The notes: generated by a model not told the origin, from the letters alone. Counted from the first letter of the stretch, positions 7,489 to 16,704 are shown. The stretch: 64,000 nt of DNA from Dyadobacter sp. 3J3 (GCF_009801115.1 NZ_VTOL01000001.1:620001-684000); one strand, 5' to 3'. Translations and numbers: made by a program.

Positions 7489-9777
7489 ATGAAGAAAATT
7501 ATCTCCTGTATCGCTTTTTTTACCCTGTTAACACCTTTACTCGCTTTTTCCCAGACTGTTCCTGCAAATACCAATCTTGTTGATCTGGTAAATCCACTGA
7601 TGGGAACCCAGTCAAAATTCAGTTTGTCGTCCGGAAACACGTATCCAGCCATTGCTATGCCCTGGGGTATGAATTTCTGGATGCCGCAAACCAGCAAAAT
7701 GGGTGATGGATGGAGCTACATGTATGATGCCGAAAAAATCCGCGGTTTTAAACAAACACATCAGCCAAGTCCGTGGATCAACGATTATGGCCAGTTTTCG
7801 ATTATGCCCATTACCGGAGCGTTGAAAATTGACGAAAACGAACGCGCTAGCTGGTTTTCACATAAGGCGGAAGTGGCCAAGCCAAATTATTACAAAGTTT
7901 ACCTGGCTGATTATGATGTAACGACTGAGATCGCGCCGACCGAACGCGCAGCGCAGTTCCGTTTTACTTTCCCAAAATCAGATAGTTCTTATGTTTTGCT
8001 GGATGCTTTTGACAGAGGATCTTATGTTAAAGTGATTCCTTCGGAGCGCAAGATTATTGGCTATACCACGAAAAACAGCGGTGGTGTCCCTGCCAATTTC
8101 AAAAACTATTTTGTATTGATTTTTGATAAAGATTTTAAATTTTCATCCGCATGGAGCAAATTTAAAATCACAAAAGATACACTCGAAATCAAAGCAAATC
8201 ACGTAGGTGCTGTGGTTCGTTTTGAAACAAAAACAGGTGAAAAAATCGGTTTGAAAGTTGCTTCGTCATTTATTAGTTACGAGCAAGCTGAGAGAAATTT
8301 AACAACTGAACTTGGTAAAGATACTTTTGACCAAACACAGGAAAAAGGACGTAATATCTGGAATACTGAGCTATCACGTATTAAAGTTGAAGGTGACAAC
8401 ATTGACCAGATTCGTACTTTTTATTCTTGTCTTTACAGAGTTTTGCTTTTCCCAAGAAAGTTTTACGAATTTGACGGAGCAGGAAAAGTAGTTCATTACA
8501 GTCCTTATAATGGTGAAGTGCGTCCGGGATATATGTTTACGGATAATGGTTTCTGGGATACATTCCGCGCTGTTTTCCCATTTTTCACGCTGATGTACCC
8601 GACCATGAATGCGCACATCATGGAAGGTTTGGCCAATGCTTATGATGAAAGCGGATTTTTGCCGGAATGGGCAAGTCCTGGTCACCGCGATTGTATGATC
8701 GGTTCAAACTCAGCTTCTCTTATTGCCGATTCATATATAAAAGGTATCCGTGGTTATGATATTGAAAAATTATATTCTGCGATCCTTAAAAATACAGAAA
8801 ATGCTGGCCCGGTAAGTTCGGTTGGACGTTTTGGACATGAATATTATAACGAACTGGGTTATGTTCCTTATGATGTAAAAATCAATGAAAACGCGGCCCG
8901 AACTTTGGAATATTCTTACGCTGATTTTTGTATTTCACAATTGGCAAAAGAATTGAAAAAACCACAAAAGGATATTGATCTCTATCTGAAAAGAAGTCAG
9001 AATTACCGTAATATTTTCGATCCTTCCACAAAATGGATGCGTGGTAAAAATCAGGATGGTAAATTCCAGACGCCTTTCAATCCGTTCAAATGGGGAGATG
9101 CATTTACAGAAGGAAACAGCATTCACTATACCTGGTCGGTATTTCAGGATGTAAAAGGTTTGGTAGGTTTAATGGGCGGACGTGAAGCTTTTGTTCAGAA
9201 ACTTGATTCTGTATTTACAATGCCTCCGATTTTTGACGACAGCTATTATGGTTTCCCGATCCACGAAATCCGTGAAATGCAGATCATGAACATGGGAAAT
9301 TATGCACACGGAAATCAGCCGATCCAGCATATGATTTATTTGTACAACTATGCAGGTGCGCCTTCAAAAACACAATTCTGGCTGCGTCAGGTTATGAAAA
9401 AATTGTATCAGGCAACACCTGACGGATATTGCGGAGATGAAGATAACGGACAAACTTCGGCTTGGTATGTATTCTCATCGCTAGGATTTTATCCTGTTAC
9501 GCCAGGGACAACGCAGTATGTGATCGGTTCACCGCTTTTCAAAAAAGCAACAATCACACTTGAAGATGGAAAAAAATTCACGATCGAAGCGCCAAAAACA
9601 AGTGATGCTAATATGTATGTGGACGGTGCAACCATGAACGGAAAACCTTACGCCAATACATACCTTGAACACAAGGATATTCAAAATGGAGGAAAACTTC
9701 AATTTAATATGACCAGTACTCCTTCAAAAGCCTGGGGAATTAAGCCGGAGACTGTACCCTTTTCACTAACAAAATAA
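7489..9777 (+). CDS. Secreted GH92-family glycosidase (alpha-mannosidase / mannosyl-phosphate hydrolase type)
   Basis: 762 aa from the ATG at 7489. A TTG at 7447 would add 14 residues ahead of a clean signal peptide (MKKIISCIAFFTLLTPLLAF), so it is rejected. GH92 enzymes are calcium-dependent exo-alpha-mannosidases. Family motifs seen are NGFWDTFRAVFPFF, the GDEDNGQ loop with D650 and D652 (catalytic base region), SAWYVFSSLGFYPV and QYVIGSP. The general-acid motif, normally GNEP, reads GNQP here (Q610). From memory of the literature, GH92 members with Gln at this position hydrolyse mannose-1-phosphate-6-mannose linkages, where a good leaving group makes the acid unnecessary. So this enzyme may remove mannosyl-phosphate caps rather than cleave ordinary alpha-1,2-mannosides. 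It is periplasmic or exported, and stands alone. Confidence 0.9.
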   Translation: MKKIISCIAFFTLLTPLLAFSQTVPANTNLVDLVNPLMGTQSKFSLSSGNTYPAIAMPWGMNFWMPQTSKMGDGWSYMYDAEKIRGFKQTHQPSPWINDYGQFSIMPITGALKIDENERASWFSHKAEVAKPNYYKVYLADYDVTTEIAPTERAAQFRFTFPKSDSSYVLLDAFDRGSYVKVIPSERKIIGYTTKNSGGVPANFKNYFVLIFDKDFKFSSAWSKFKITKDTLEIKANHVGAVVRFETKTGEKIGLKVASSFISYEQAERNLTTELGKDTFDQTQEKGRNIWNTELSRIKVEGDNIDQIRTFYSCLYRVLLFPRKFYEFDGAGKVVHYSPYNGEVRPGYMFTDNGFWDTFRAVFPFFTLMYPTMNAHIMEGLANAYDESGFLPEWASPGHRDCMIGSNSASLIADSYIKGIRGYDIEKLYSAILKNTENAGPVSSVGRFGHEYYNELGYVPYDVKINENAARTLEYSYADFCISQLAKELKKPQKDIDLYLKRSQNYRNIFDPSTKWMRGKNQDGKFQTPFNPFKWGDAFTEGNSIHYTWSVFQDVKGLVGLMGGREAFVQKLDSVFTMPPIFDDSYYGFPIHEIREMQIMNMGNYAHGNQPIQHMIYLYNYAGAPSKTQFWLRQVMKKLYQATPDGYCGDEDNGQTSAWYVFSSLGFYPVTPGTTQYVIGSPLFKKATITLEDGKKFTIEAPKTSDANMYVDGATMNGKPYANTYLEHKDIQNGGKLQFNMTSTPSKAWGIKPETVPFSLTK

Positions 9778-9827
9778 TGAGCGTCGTTTTTCATTAACCA
9801 CGCTTTTTCAATTCATATATTTACAAT

Positions 9828-9871
9828 ACAATTCCACTTTTAAGGTTTAATAACCCTGAAAGTGGAATTGT
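9828..9871 (+). terminator. Terminator after the GH92 gene
   Basis: Perfect 13-bp arms (9828-9840 and 9859-9871) with an 18-nt loop, 51 bases after the stop. The following sequence is A/T-rich without a strict T run. Confidence 0.65.
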
Positions 9872-9962
9872 AATTTAAAGCAATGTTTAGAAGACAGCAT
9901 ATAGTTTAAGCCTTAACGCTAAGCCGGAAACTGATCGGAGATGATTAAAAGCTAATAAAATT

Positions 9963-10958
9963 ATGAAATACAGAAAACTCGGAAATTCAGATCTGGAAGT
10001 CTCAGTAGTAACTTTTGGCGCCTGGGCAGCCGGCGGCTGGATGTGGGGCGGAACAGAACGCAGCGTATCGGTTAACGCGATTCAAAAATCATACGATGCG
10101 GGTGTCACTTCCATTGATACTGCGCCTGTGTATGGCCAGGGACTAAGTGAGGAAATTGTTGGTGAAGCAATTAAAGATCTGCCAAGAGAAAAAATACAGA
10201 TTCTGACCAAATACGGCATGCGATGGGATTTGACAAAAGGTGATTTTGCAATGCACAGCAAAGACAATAATGGAAAGGATATTGAAATTTATAAATATGC
10301 TGCAAAAGATAGCATTATCAAAGAATGTGAAGATAGCCTCAAACGCCTCGGAACTGACTACATTGACCTCTATCAAATTCACTGGCATGACAAAACAACA
10401 CCGGTTGAGGAAACTATGGAGGCAATTTCCATGCTGATCAAACAAGGAAAAGTACTTCATGCAGGTGTTTGTAATTATGATGCAAACCTGATGCGTGAAG
10501 CCTCTAAACATATCAATCTGGTTTCTGATCAGGTTCCTTACAGCCTGGTGAAACGCGGTATTGAGAAAGAAGTTGTTCCTTACTGCCTTGAACATAATAA
10601 ATCCATACTGGCCTACAGCCCGTTGGAACGTGGATTATTAACAGGTAAAATGAAGCCGGGGTATAAATTCGGAGCTGATGATCACCGCACTGAAATTTAT
10701 TTTTTCAAAGATGAAAACCTGAAACGTGTCAACGCATTTCTTGATAAAATTAAACCGCTGGCAGACGACAAACAGGCGACATTAGGACAGCTTGTCATTC
10801 GATGGACGGTAGAACAGCCTGGAATTACAATCGCCTTAGTAGGTGCACGTGATGCAGAACAAGCAATTCAGAATGCTAAATCAATGGATATTGAATTAAC
10901 GAACGAAGAGCTTAAATTCATTTCAACAGAGATGGATGCCCTTGAACTGGTTAAATAA
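9963..10958 (+). CDS. Aldo/keto reductase
   Basis: 331 aa, a full-length (beta/alpha)8 NAD(P)H-dependent oxidoreductase of the AKR superfamily. The catalytic tetrad is visible: D52 and Y57 in IDTAPVYGQG, K83 in LTKYG, and H140 in YQIHWHD. Cofactor-phosphate contacts are expected near the C-terminal GITIALVGAR (about residues 282-291). It belongs with the bacterial family of general sugar or aldehyde reductases that begin MKYRKLG; the substrate is unknown. No signal peptide, so it is cytoplasmic. It lies 86 bp ahead of the PQQ sugar dehydrogenase gene on the same strand, but that gene appears to have its own promoter. Confidence 0.92.
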   Translation: MKYRKLGNSDLEVSVVTFGAWAAGGWMWGGTERSVSVNAIQKSYDAGVTSIDTAPVYGQGLSEEIVGEAIKDLPREKIQILTKYGMRWDLTKGDFAMHSKDNNGKDIEIYKYAAKDSIIKECEDSLKRLGTDYIDLYQIHWHDKTTPVEETMEAISMLIKQGKVLHAGVCNYDANLMREASKHINLVSDQVPYSLVKRGIEKEVVPYCLEHNKSILAYSPLERGLLTGKMKPGYKFGADDHRTEIYFFKDENLKRVNAFLDKIKPLADDKQATLGQLVIRWTVEQPGITIALVGARDAEQAIQNAKSMDIELTNEELKFISTEMDALELVK

Positions 10959-10994
10959 TAGAAATGGTTCTGGCAAAACCCGATTTGATATTCT

Positions 10995-11002
10995 TATCTT
11001 TG
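10995..11002 (+). promoter_or_regulatory. Possible -7 element for the sugar dehydrogenase gene
   Basis: TATCTTTG matches TAxxTTTG, 42 bases before the ATG at 11044. The -33 region (TTCTGG near 10968) is only a partial match. Confidence 0.4.
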
Positions 11003-11043
11003 ATCATTATCCATTCCAAATAGTCTTCATTCACCACGAACTC

Positions 11044-12222
11044 ATGAAAAATAATTTTTTGTCATTAAAAAACAATGTACCTCTCTTCCTGGGCAGCATG
11101 TTGTTACTTGCTTCTGCTGGTTTAATGAGCAGTAACTTTGCATTACCGGAAAAGAAAAAATCGGGAATGGCAGAATCCGATTTGAAAGTTGATACCGTTG
11201 CGACAGGTCTGGAAATGCCCTGGGCAACCGCTTTTTTACCTAACGGAGATCTACTGGTAACAGAACGTGTTGGAAAATTACGTCTGGTAAAAAATGGTGT
11301 CCTGGATCCAACACCTATTTCTGGCATCCCGGAAGTTTATTACAAAGGACAAGGCGGATTGCTGGATGTGGCCCTACACCCGGATTATGCAAAAAATGGC
11401 TGGATTTATATCAGCTATTCTTCTCCAAAAAAAGAAGGTGAAGAAGGTGATGATGGCGGAGCAAATACAGGTTTGATGCGTGCAAAACTGAAAGACCATG
11501 CATTGGTTGAAATTCAGCAATTGTTCAAAGCGATCCCAAATGTGAAAGCAAATGTTCACTTCGGCGGACGTATTGTTTTTGACAAAAAAGGATATGTTTT
11601 TCTTTCTCTTGGCGAACGCGGACAAAAAGAGAACTCCCAAAATCTGAGCAAAGATCAGGGCAAGGTGGTCCGTTTGCATGAGGATGGTAAGATTCCAACC
11701 GACAACCCATTTGTAAAAACAGAAGGTGCAAGACCTGAAATCTGGACGTACGGCCATCGCAATCCACAAGGCATGACGATCCACCCTACGACAAATGTAA
11801 TCTGGGAACATGAGCACGGCCCACAAGGTGGAGATGAATTGAATATTATTGAAAAAGGGAAAAACTACGGCTGGCCATTAATCACTTTTGGTATTGATTA
11901 TGACAACAGTATTATTTCGAAGGACACTGCCCGGGCTGGGTTGGAACAACCGGTTATTTACTGGAAACCATCGATCGCTCCTTGTGGAATTACTTTTGTA
12001 ACAAGTCCGAAATTCAAAGACTGGAATGGCGATTTACTTGTTGGTTCTTTAAAATTTGCTTACCTGCAACACCTTAAAGTAAAAGGCAACAAGGTTTTGA
12101 GCAGAGAAATTATCTTTGAAAAATTAGGTCGCGTACGTGATGTTCGTCAGGGACCGGACGGAAATATTTATGTAGTACTTGAAACTTCGGGGAAGATCGT
12201 CCGTATTAGCCCAAAGGTTTAA
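11044..12222 (+). CDS. PQQ-dependent soluble aldose (glucose/sorbosone) dehydrogenase
   Basis: 392 aa. The ATG at 11044 starts a protein with an N-terminal hydrophobic export segment (about residues 8-27). The longer frame from 10936 overlaps the previous gene and adds non-conserved residues. The six-bladed propeller of the GSDH family is visible: METPWA-like EMPWATAFLPNGDLLVTER near the start, GGLLDVALHPDY, then the catalytic and PQQ region HFGGRIVFDKKGYVF, and YGHRNPQG followed by WEHEHGPQGGDELN. These enzymes oxidise aldoses to lactones in the periplasm. A single-domain cytochrome c gene follows 19 bp later, the natural electron acceptor. No PQQ biosynthesis gene is in the window. Confidence 0.92.
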   Translation: MKNNFLSLKNNVPLFLGSMLLLASAGLMSSNFALPEKKKSGMAESDLKVDTVATGLEMPWATAFLPNGDLLVTERVGKLRLVKNGVLDPTPISGIPEVYYKGQGGLLDVALHPDYAKNGWIYISYSSPKKEGEEGDDGGANTGLMRAKLKDHALVEIQQLFKAIPNVKANVHFGGRIVFDKKGYVFLSLGERGQKENSQNLSKDQGKVVRLHEDGKIPTDNPFVKTEGARPEIWTYGHRNPQGMTIHPTTNVIWEHEHGPQGGDELNIIEKGKNYGWPLITFGIDYDNSIISKDTARAGLEQPVIYWKPSIAPCGITFVTSPKFKDWNGDLLVGSLKFAYLQHLKVKGNKVLSREIIFEKLGRVRDVRQGPDGNIYVVLETSGKIVRISPKV

Positions 12223-12241
12223 AATTAAGAATATTATTCAC

Positions 12242-12646
12242 ATGAAATCATTAATAGTACTTTTTTCAGGAATCATTTTCTGCTCAGCAGTTTTCCCTAA
12301 ACAGGACGATGACCTTGAAAAAAGCATCGCAAGAGGAAAAGGCATTTACGCTGAAAACTGTATGAGTTGCCATATGGGTGGTGGTGAAGGTGTACCTCAA
12401 ACATTCCCCCCCCTGGTAAAAGCAGATTACCTTACGCAAACACCTGAAAAAGCGATACATGCGATAAAATTTGGATTACAGGGAAAAATCCTGGTGAACA
12501 ATCTGGAATTTGATAACCAAATGCCCTCGCCTGGGCTGGACAATGAGGAAATCGCTGATGTGATGAATTATATCCTGAATTCCTGGGGTAATTCTTCTGA
12601 GAAGAAAATTGTTACGGATAAGATGGTGGAAGCGGTTAAAAAATAA
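12242..12646 (+). CDS. Periplasmic c-type cytochrome, probable electron acceptor of the sugar dehydrogenase
   Basis: 134 aa from the ATG at 12242, with a signal peptide (MKSLIVLFSGIIFCSAVF). One haem site CMSCH (C40, C43, H44) and a likely axial Met at M94 in NQMPSPG define a class I cytochrome c of the quinoprotein-linked type (PPLVKADYL after the haem). The tight spacing to the PQQ dehydrogenase gene (19 bp) supports one operon in which sugar oxidation is coupled to the respiratory chain. A 21-residue upstream extension of the frame overlaps the dehydrogenase gene and is not used. Confidence 0.92.
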   Translation: MKSLIVLFSGIIFCSAVFPKQDDDLEKSIARGKGIYAENCMSCHMGGGEGVPQTFPPLVKADYLTQTPEKAIHAIKFGLQGKILVNNLEFDNQMPSPGLDNEEIADVMNYILNSWGNSSEKKIVTDKMVEAVKK

Positions 12647-12661
12647 TTCTCCTACATTTAA

Positions 12662-12701
12662 AACCAAAAAATCCCGGGCCAATGTCCGGGATTTTTTGGT
12701 T
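12662..12701 (+). terminator. Terminator of the sugar dehydrogenase / cytochrome operon
   Basis: Arms 12662-12677 and 12686-12701 (16 bp, perfect) with an 8-nt loop and T-rich right side. It lies 16 bases after the cytochrome stop. Confidence 0.85.
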
Positions 12702-12809
12702 TTAAATAATAAAAATTTTCTTCAAAAGTCAGCTCTCTGAGAATACAAATGTTGCTGCAAATAAACCATTTTCATACTTTCAAGACATTCTCTTATTTAA
12801 ACCACTGTA

Positions 12810-14282
12810 TCAATTATTTTCTATTCCTGCATTCGCCAGTACGCCTATGGAAGATTTTCCAAATTTTTCATAAACGGAATCATATTCCTTATGCACCGCT
12901 TTGTCAACTTTAAATATCGTGCTGACAGGAGTAAAATAATCCAAATCTGACAGTTTTTCTACTACCCCCAAAGCCTTCAATCCCATCATGGCTGCCCCTA
13001 CGGTTCCTGTATCGACAGTATCATTTAAAGCTACTTCAATCCCGAAAACATCAGCCAGCATTTGCACCCATAACGGACTATGTGCAAATCCGCCGTTGGC
13101 ATAAATCGTCTTAACCTTTTCTGTTTCAAGCAAAATTTTACCAATACTGTACAGATTCAACAAAATTCCTTCCATCACAGCCCGTGCAAAATGAGGTTTT
13201 GTATGCTGAATATCCAGACCCAAGAATCCTCCTCTTACAGCGGAATTCCATATAGGAGCCCTTTCACCCAAAAGATAAGGGTAAAATAAAAGTCCGTCCG
13301 AACCTGCTTTGATTTTTGCAGCTTCATCAAAAACCTGGTTAAAATCACTTTCAGTAAAAAAAGTGTCTTTTAGCCATTGAAAAACAACGGCTCCATTATT
13401 GGACGGACCGCCAACAACGTAAGTATTCTCATCCAGAATATAACAAAAAGTCCGCATGTGGGTATCCAGATAAGGAACATCCGAACAAATCCGAGCAGCT
13501 CCGCTCGTACCTATCGTGATCGCCATGGTGCCGGAAAGAATCGCCCCGCTTCCAAGATTTGCAAGACAGCCATCGCTTGCTCCCATAATTAGAGGAATTC
13601 CGGCCGACAATTTGAACCCATTATTATCCGGCAACTTTTCGATATGATACGGAGAAACTGCTTCAGACAAATAACTTTCGTCCAGTCCGATTTGTTTCAG
13701 CGTCCAGTCGTCCCATTTTTTATCTTTTATATTGAACAATCCGGTTGCTGAAGCAATGGAATAATCAATAACGAAGTTGCCCGTAAGACGGTAAATAATA
13801 TATTCTTTGATTCCTATAAATCTTTTTGCATTCTTGAAAATGCCTTTCTCATTTTCTTTCAACCAAATCAATTTACAAAGCGGCGTCATGGCATGGATTG
13901 GCGTACCATTGTTTTGATACATCTTTTTCCCTGCCTTCGATACCCTCAGTTTCTCAGCGATTTCGGCACTTCTGTTATCAGCCCAAATGATGAGATTTGT
14001 TAGTTGTTTACCATTCTTATCCAACGCCATAATACTATGCATGGCTGTACTGAAGCAAACACCCAACGTTTCACCCTGAGGTTTACACGTTTCACTGACA
14101 ACCTCGATAGAATGGCAAACAGCTTTAAAAATATCATCCGGATTTTGTTCACTCCATTCGGGTTGTGGATGAAGCATTTCATAACCCTCGCTATGCGAAG
14201 CCAGAATTGCCGCCGTTTTTGTGTCAAAAGCAGTGGTTTTGACGTTTGTTGTACCTATATCAACACCAATTATAAATGACAT
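12810..14282 (-). CDS. FGGY-family carbohydrate kinase, probably gluconokinase
   Basis: 490 aa. The two-lobe ASKHA kinase fold of the FGGY family is clear: phosphate-1 motif IIGVDIGTTNVKTTAFD (residues 4-20), FSTAMHSIMALD (near 78-89), IIWADNRS, phosphate-2 ITIGTSGAAR (near 258) and the C-terminal adenosine motif YANGGFAHSPLWVQMLADV. The AMHS and WADNRS motifs fit the gluconate kinases of this family better than xylulokinases or glycerol kinases, so phosphorylation of gluconate to 6-phosphogluconate is the best guess. It faces the PQQ aldose dehydrogenase operon, which could supply the gluconate. The start is ATG at 14282. Confidence 0.82.
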   Translation of the reverse strand: MSFIIGVDIGTTNVKTTAFDTKTAAILASHSEGYEMLHPQPEWSEQNPDDIFKAVCHSIEVVSETCKPQGETLGVCFSTAMHSIMALDKNGKQLTNLIIWADNRSAEIAEKLRVSKAGKKMYQNNGTPIHAMTPLCKLIWLKENEKGIFKNAKRFIGIKEYIIYRLTGNFVIDYSIASATGLFNIKDKKWDDWTLKQIGLDESYLSEAVSPYHIEKLPDNNGFKLSAGIPLIMGASDGCLANLGSGAILSGTMAITIGTSGAARICSDVPYLDTHMRTFCYILDENTYVVGGPSNNGAVVFQWLKDTFFTESDFNQVFDEAAKIKAGSDGLLFYPYLLGERAPIWNSAVRGGFLGLDIQHTKPHFARAVMEGILLNLYSIGKILLETEKVKTIYANGGFAHSPLWVQMLADVFGIEVALNDTVDTGTVGAAMMGLKALGVVEKLSDLDYFTPVSTIFKVDKAVHKEYDSVYEKFGKSSIGVLANAGIENN

Positions 14283-14474
14283 TTTAATGAAGCGTAAATT
14301 GAATTTTATAACCTGACAAATGTATTATATTCTGCCGCGTTGTCCTTTGAATTAGTAACGAATAATTTAAAATCCGGAAAAATCCGCGTTATCTGACTTT
14401 TCTGGTAAAAGGATTCACTAATTTTTATTATTTTCGCAGTAGTAAATCAATACTGTCAAAATTTTTATTGAACC

Positions 14475-14663
14475 ATGGCTGACGACGTACACGTACATAG
14501 CAAACCAGAAGGAGCCTCACTTGGTGCTTCTATCGTAATATTTTTATTGTTAGTAATCATTCTCGCAGTATTTGGGGATCTTTTTACTTTTATATTTGGA
14601 CTTATTGGTCTTGTGATAACATTTGCTGCATTTTACACGGATCACTCCGCAGACGATCACTGA
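14475..14663 (+). CDS. Small membrane protein with two hydrophobic helices, unknown function
   Basis: 62 aa. The charged N-terminus (MADDVHVHSKPEGAS) is followed by two near-continuous hydrophobic helices (about residues 19-35 and 38-54) and the polar tail TDHSADDH. The His/Asp-rich ends resemble several small hypothetical proteins of Cytophagales, but I do not recognise a family. The ATG is the first in frame. It is convergent with the metallophosphoesterase gene 40 bp downstream. Confidence 0.6.
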   Translation: MADDVHVHSKPEGASLGASIVIFLLLVIILAVFGDLFTFIFGLIGLVITFAAFYTDHSADDH

Positions 14664-14703
14664 CATTTCTTATTTCCTGACAGGAAATAATCAGATAATA
14701 TAT

Positions 14704-15930
14704 TTATCGAACGGCCAATTCGGGCAGAGATTTTACAATCTTCCAATCGAGCTGGCCGTTTTTTATTGTCCATTCTTCTTCAAAAACGCAAGTATCTTCC
14801 AGGTCAATGTATTCTGCAATAGCCTTGTCTTTATCCAGGCTTAGTTTGACAAATCCATTATAACCAAGCTTAAATCGACCTAATTCGAGTCTGACGCGGC
14901 GATCGTACAAATGTATTTTTTCAATATCCGTTTCATTATCAGGCATTTTTATTTCCACAGGTAATCCTCCATGACCAAGACAACGGCCGAAAGCAACAGG
15001 ACCTTTTCCATTTACATCTTTGTTGTAAATAACAAGCCTGTGGTCATGTCCCCAAAACCAGATAACCGGCCTTTCAAATTCTCCCATTAATTCCCTAAGC
15101 TGAGCCCCCGGCCTGGTATATTCCTCCCTGAATGCCGAAATATAGGGATGGTGGCTTAAAATTATTATACCTCTTTTATCACCTGCATCACCCAGTTTAA
15201 CAATGTCACGAAGCCATTCCACTTGCTCTTTTTTTAAGTGACAATCAGGCGGTGAAACAATTTCAAGCAAAGGACGACTTACAGATGTATAACCGGTATC
15301 AATGCCGATCACACGCCAGTAATCATTTTCCAGACAGAAAAAACCTGCCTGCTGTGTTTTCCTAACCTCTCCTACCTGCGCATACATTGCAGGTAGCAAA
15401 TGCTGAAAAAAGGCATTTCCATTGGAATACATCTCATGATTTCCTGATAACGCCAGACTTCCCGAAGCGCCATAATACCAGGAAGCATAAGGTGCCGTAA
15501 AATTTTCTTCCACTTCCTTAGGCGTACCAACAAAGTAAATATCACCCATGTGAATTGTGTAATCCGGTGCATAACGTGAGACAAGATGTGCTACTTTATC
15601 AGATTCTGCTGTATCACTTGCCCAGTCAGAAAGTAATGCTATGCTGATTTGTTCACGGCTTGGAATAGAAGATTGCAACCTATAAATACCAGTATCTCCA
15701 TTTCTAGGATAAGCCTGATAAGGATGCCTGGGACCAAATCGACTTTTCAAATAATGCCAGGCAAAACCAAATAAATTTGTTTTGAAAAATTCAGAAATGA
15801 CGTTGGTAACGGATGAAGTTTCCTTTACATGTTTTTCGTAAAGCTCTTGCTGCGTTTTGGCGTGATTTTCAGCTTCACTGTGCCCGAGCGCCAGAAATTT
15901 TTTAGTTCTTTCTTCTGATTTTTCCTCCAT
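14704..15930 (-). CDS. Calcineurin-like metallophosphoesterase
   Basis: 408 aa with no signal peptide. The metallophosphoesterase signatures appear in order: LLSDWASDT (a variant of the first DxH block), HMGDIYFVGTP (GDxx), LSGNHEMYSNG (GNHE), ILSHHPYISAF and FWGHDHRL (GHxH-type). The first block carries Asp but not the usual DxH His, which is worth noting. The C-terminal about 100 residues form a separate beta-rich region with acidic strands. The family hydrolyses phospho-mono- or diesters; the substrate is unknown. Confidence 0.85.
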   Translation of the reverse strand: MEEKSEERTKKFLALGHSEAENHAKTQQELYEKHVKETSSVTNVISEFFKTNLFGFAWHYLKSRFGPRHPYQAYPRNGDTGIYRLQSSIPSREQISIALLSDWASDTAESDKVAHLVSRYAPDYTIHMGDIYFVGTPKEVEENFTAPYASWYYGASGSLALSGNHEMYSNGNAFFQHLLPAMYAQVGEVRKTQQAGFFCLENDYWRVIGIDTGYTSVSRPLLEIVSPPDCHLKKEQVEWLRDIVKLGDAGDKRGIIILSHHPYISAFREEYTRPGAQLRELMGEFERPVIWFWGHDHRLVIYNKDVNGKGPVAFGRCLGHGGLPVEIKMPDNETDIEKIHLYDRRVRLELGRFKLGYNGFVKLSLDKDKAIAEYIDLEDTCVFEEEWTIKNGQLDWKIVKSLPELAVR

Positions 15931-16171
15931 GCAATGATTAATTTCTAAAACAAAAGATAGTTAAAAAATCCAGGCCAGGTTTTAAATTAAATAGAATAGT
16001 ACGAATTTTTACCTTCAAAAATACTCAGGATATATACCCAAAACCCTCTAATAACTTCATTACAAATAACTTGAATAAATTAAGTAAAGAAAAATACTGT
16101 TCATTTTTTGAATACATATAAACTATAACGTATATTCATGGAGTATTTACAACTAACAAAGACCATTAAAG

Positions 16172-16687
16172 ATGAAAAAATTATTACTTTCTGCCATGCT
16201 GCTTTTTACAGCCCAGACCTTGTTTGCACAAACCGCGACTTCCAAAATGATTGCAGAATTTGAAAGAGCAAAAACGTATACAAAAGAGTATTTGGATACG
16301 ATGCCGGAAGATGGGTACGCTTTCAAACCAACTCCAGAAATGCGCTCTTTTGCACAGCAAATGGATCATCTCGCGGATGTCAATTACGCTTTTGTTTCTG
16401 CTGCAACAGGCAAAGCTAGCCCAATGAAAGAATCATTGGAAAAAGCAGCAGATCAATCCAAAGCCGCTGTAACCAAAACTACGCTTGAAAGCTACGATTT
16501 TGTTATCAATGCCTTGAAAGATTTGAAAGATGCGGATCTTGAAAAAGATGTGAAGGTTTTTGGAAAAGATCTTAAAGTAAAAACTGCTTTTGAAAAAGAC
16601 TTCGAGCATCAGACTCATCACCGCGGACAAACAACCGTTTATATCCGTTTGAAAGGTGTTAAACCTCCGCAGGAAATGTTGTTTTAA
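16172..16687 (+). CDS. Secreted DinB-like four-helix protein
   Basis: 171 aa. An N-terminal signal peptide (MKKLLLSAMLLFTAQTLFAQ) precedes a DinB / DfsB-type four-helix bundle. The metal-binding His triad of that fold is present: H66 in MDHLAD, then H146 and H150 in HQTHHRGQ. DinB-like proteins are usually cytoplasmic metal-dependent enzymes (thiol transferases and similar), so the export signal is notable. The substrate is unknown. The ATG at 16172 is clear, and a strong terminator follows. Confidence 0.85.
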   Translation: MKKLLLSAMLLFTAQTLFAQTATSKMIAEFERAKTYTKEYLDTMPEDGYAFKPTPEMRSFAQQMDHLADVNYAFVSAATGKASPMKESLEKAADQSKAAVTKTTLESYDFVINALKDLKDADLEKDVKVFGKDLKVKTAFEKDFEHQTHHRGQTTVYIRLKGVKPPQEMLF

Positions 16688-16704
16688 TTAATTAAAACTT
16701 AAAA

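Noticed and set aside
10936-11043. Upstream extension of the PQQ dehydrogenase frame
   Set aside because: It overlaps the aldo/keto reductase gene and lies before the likely promoter (10995-11002).
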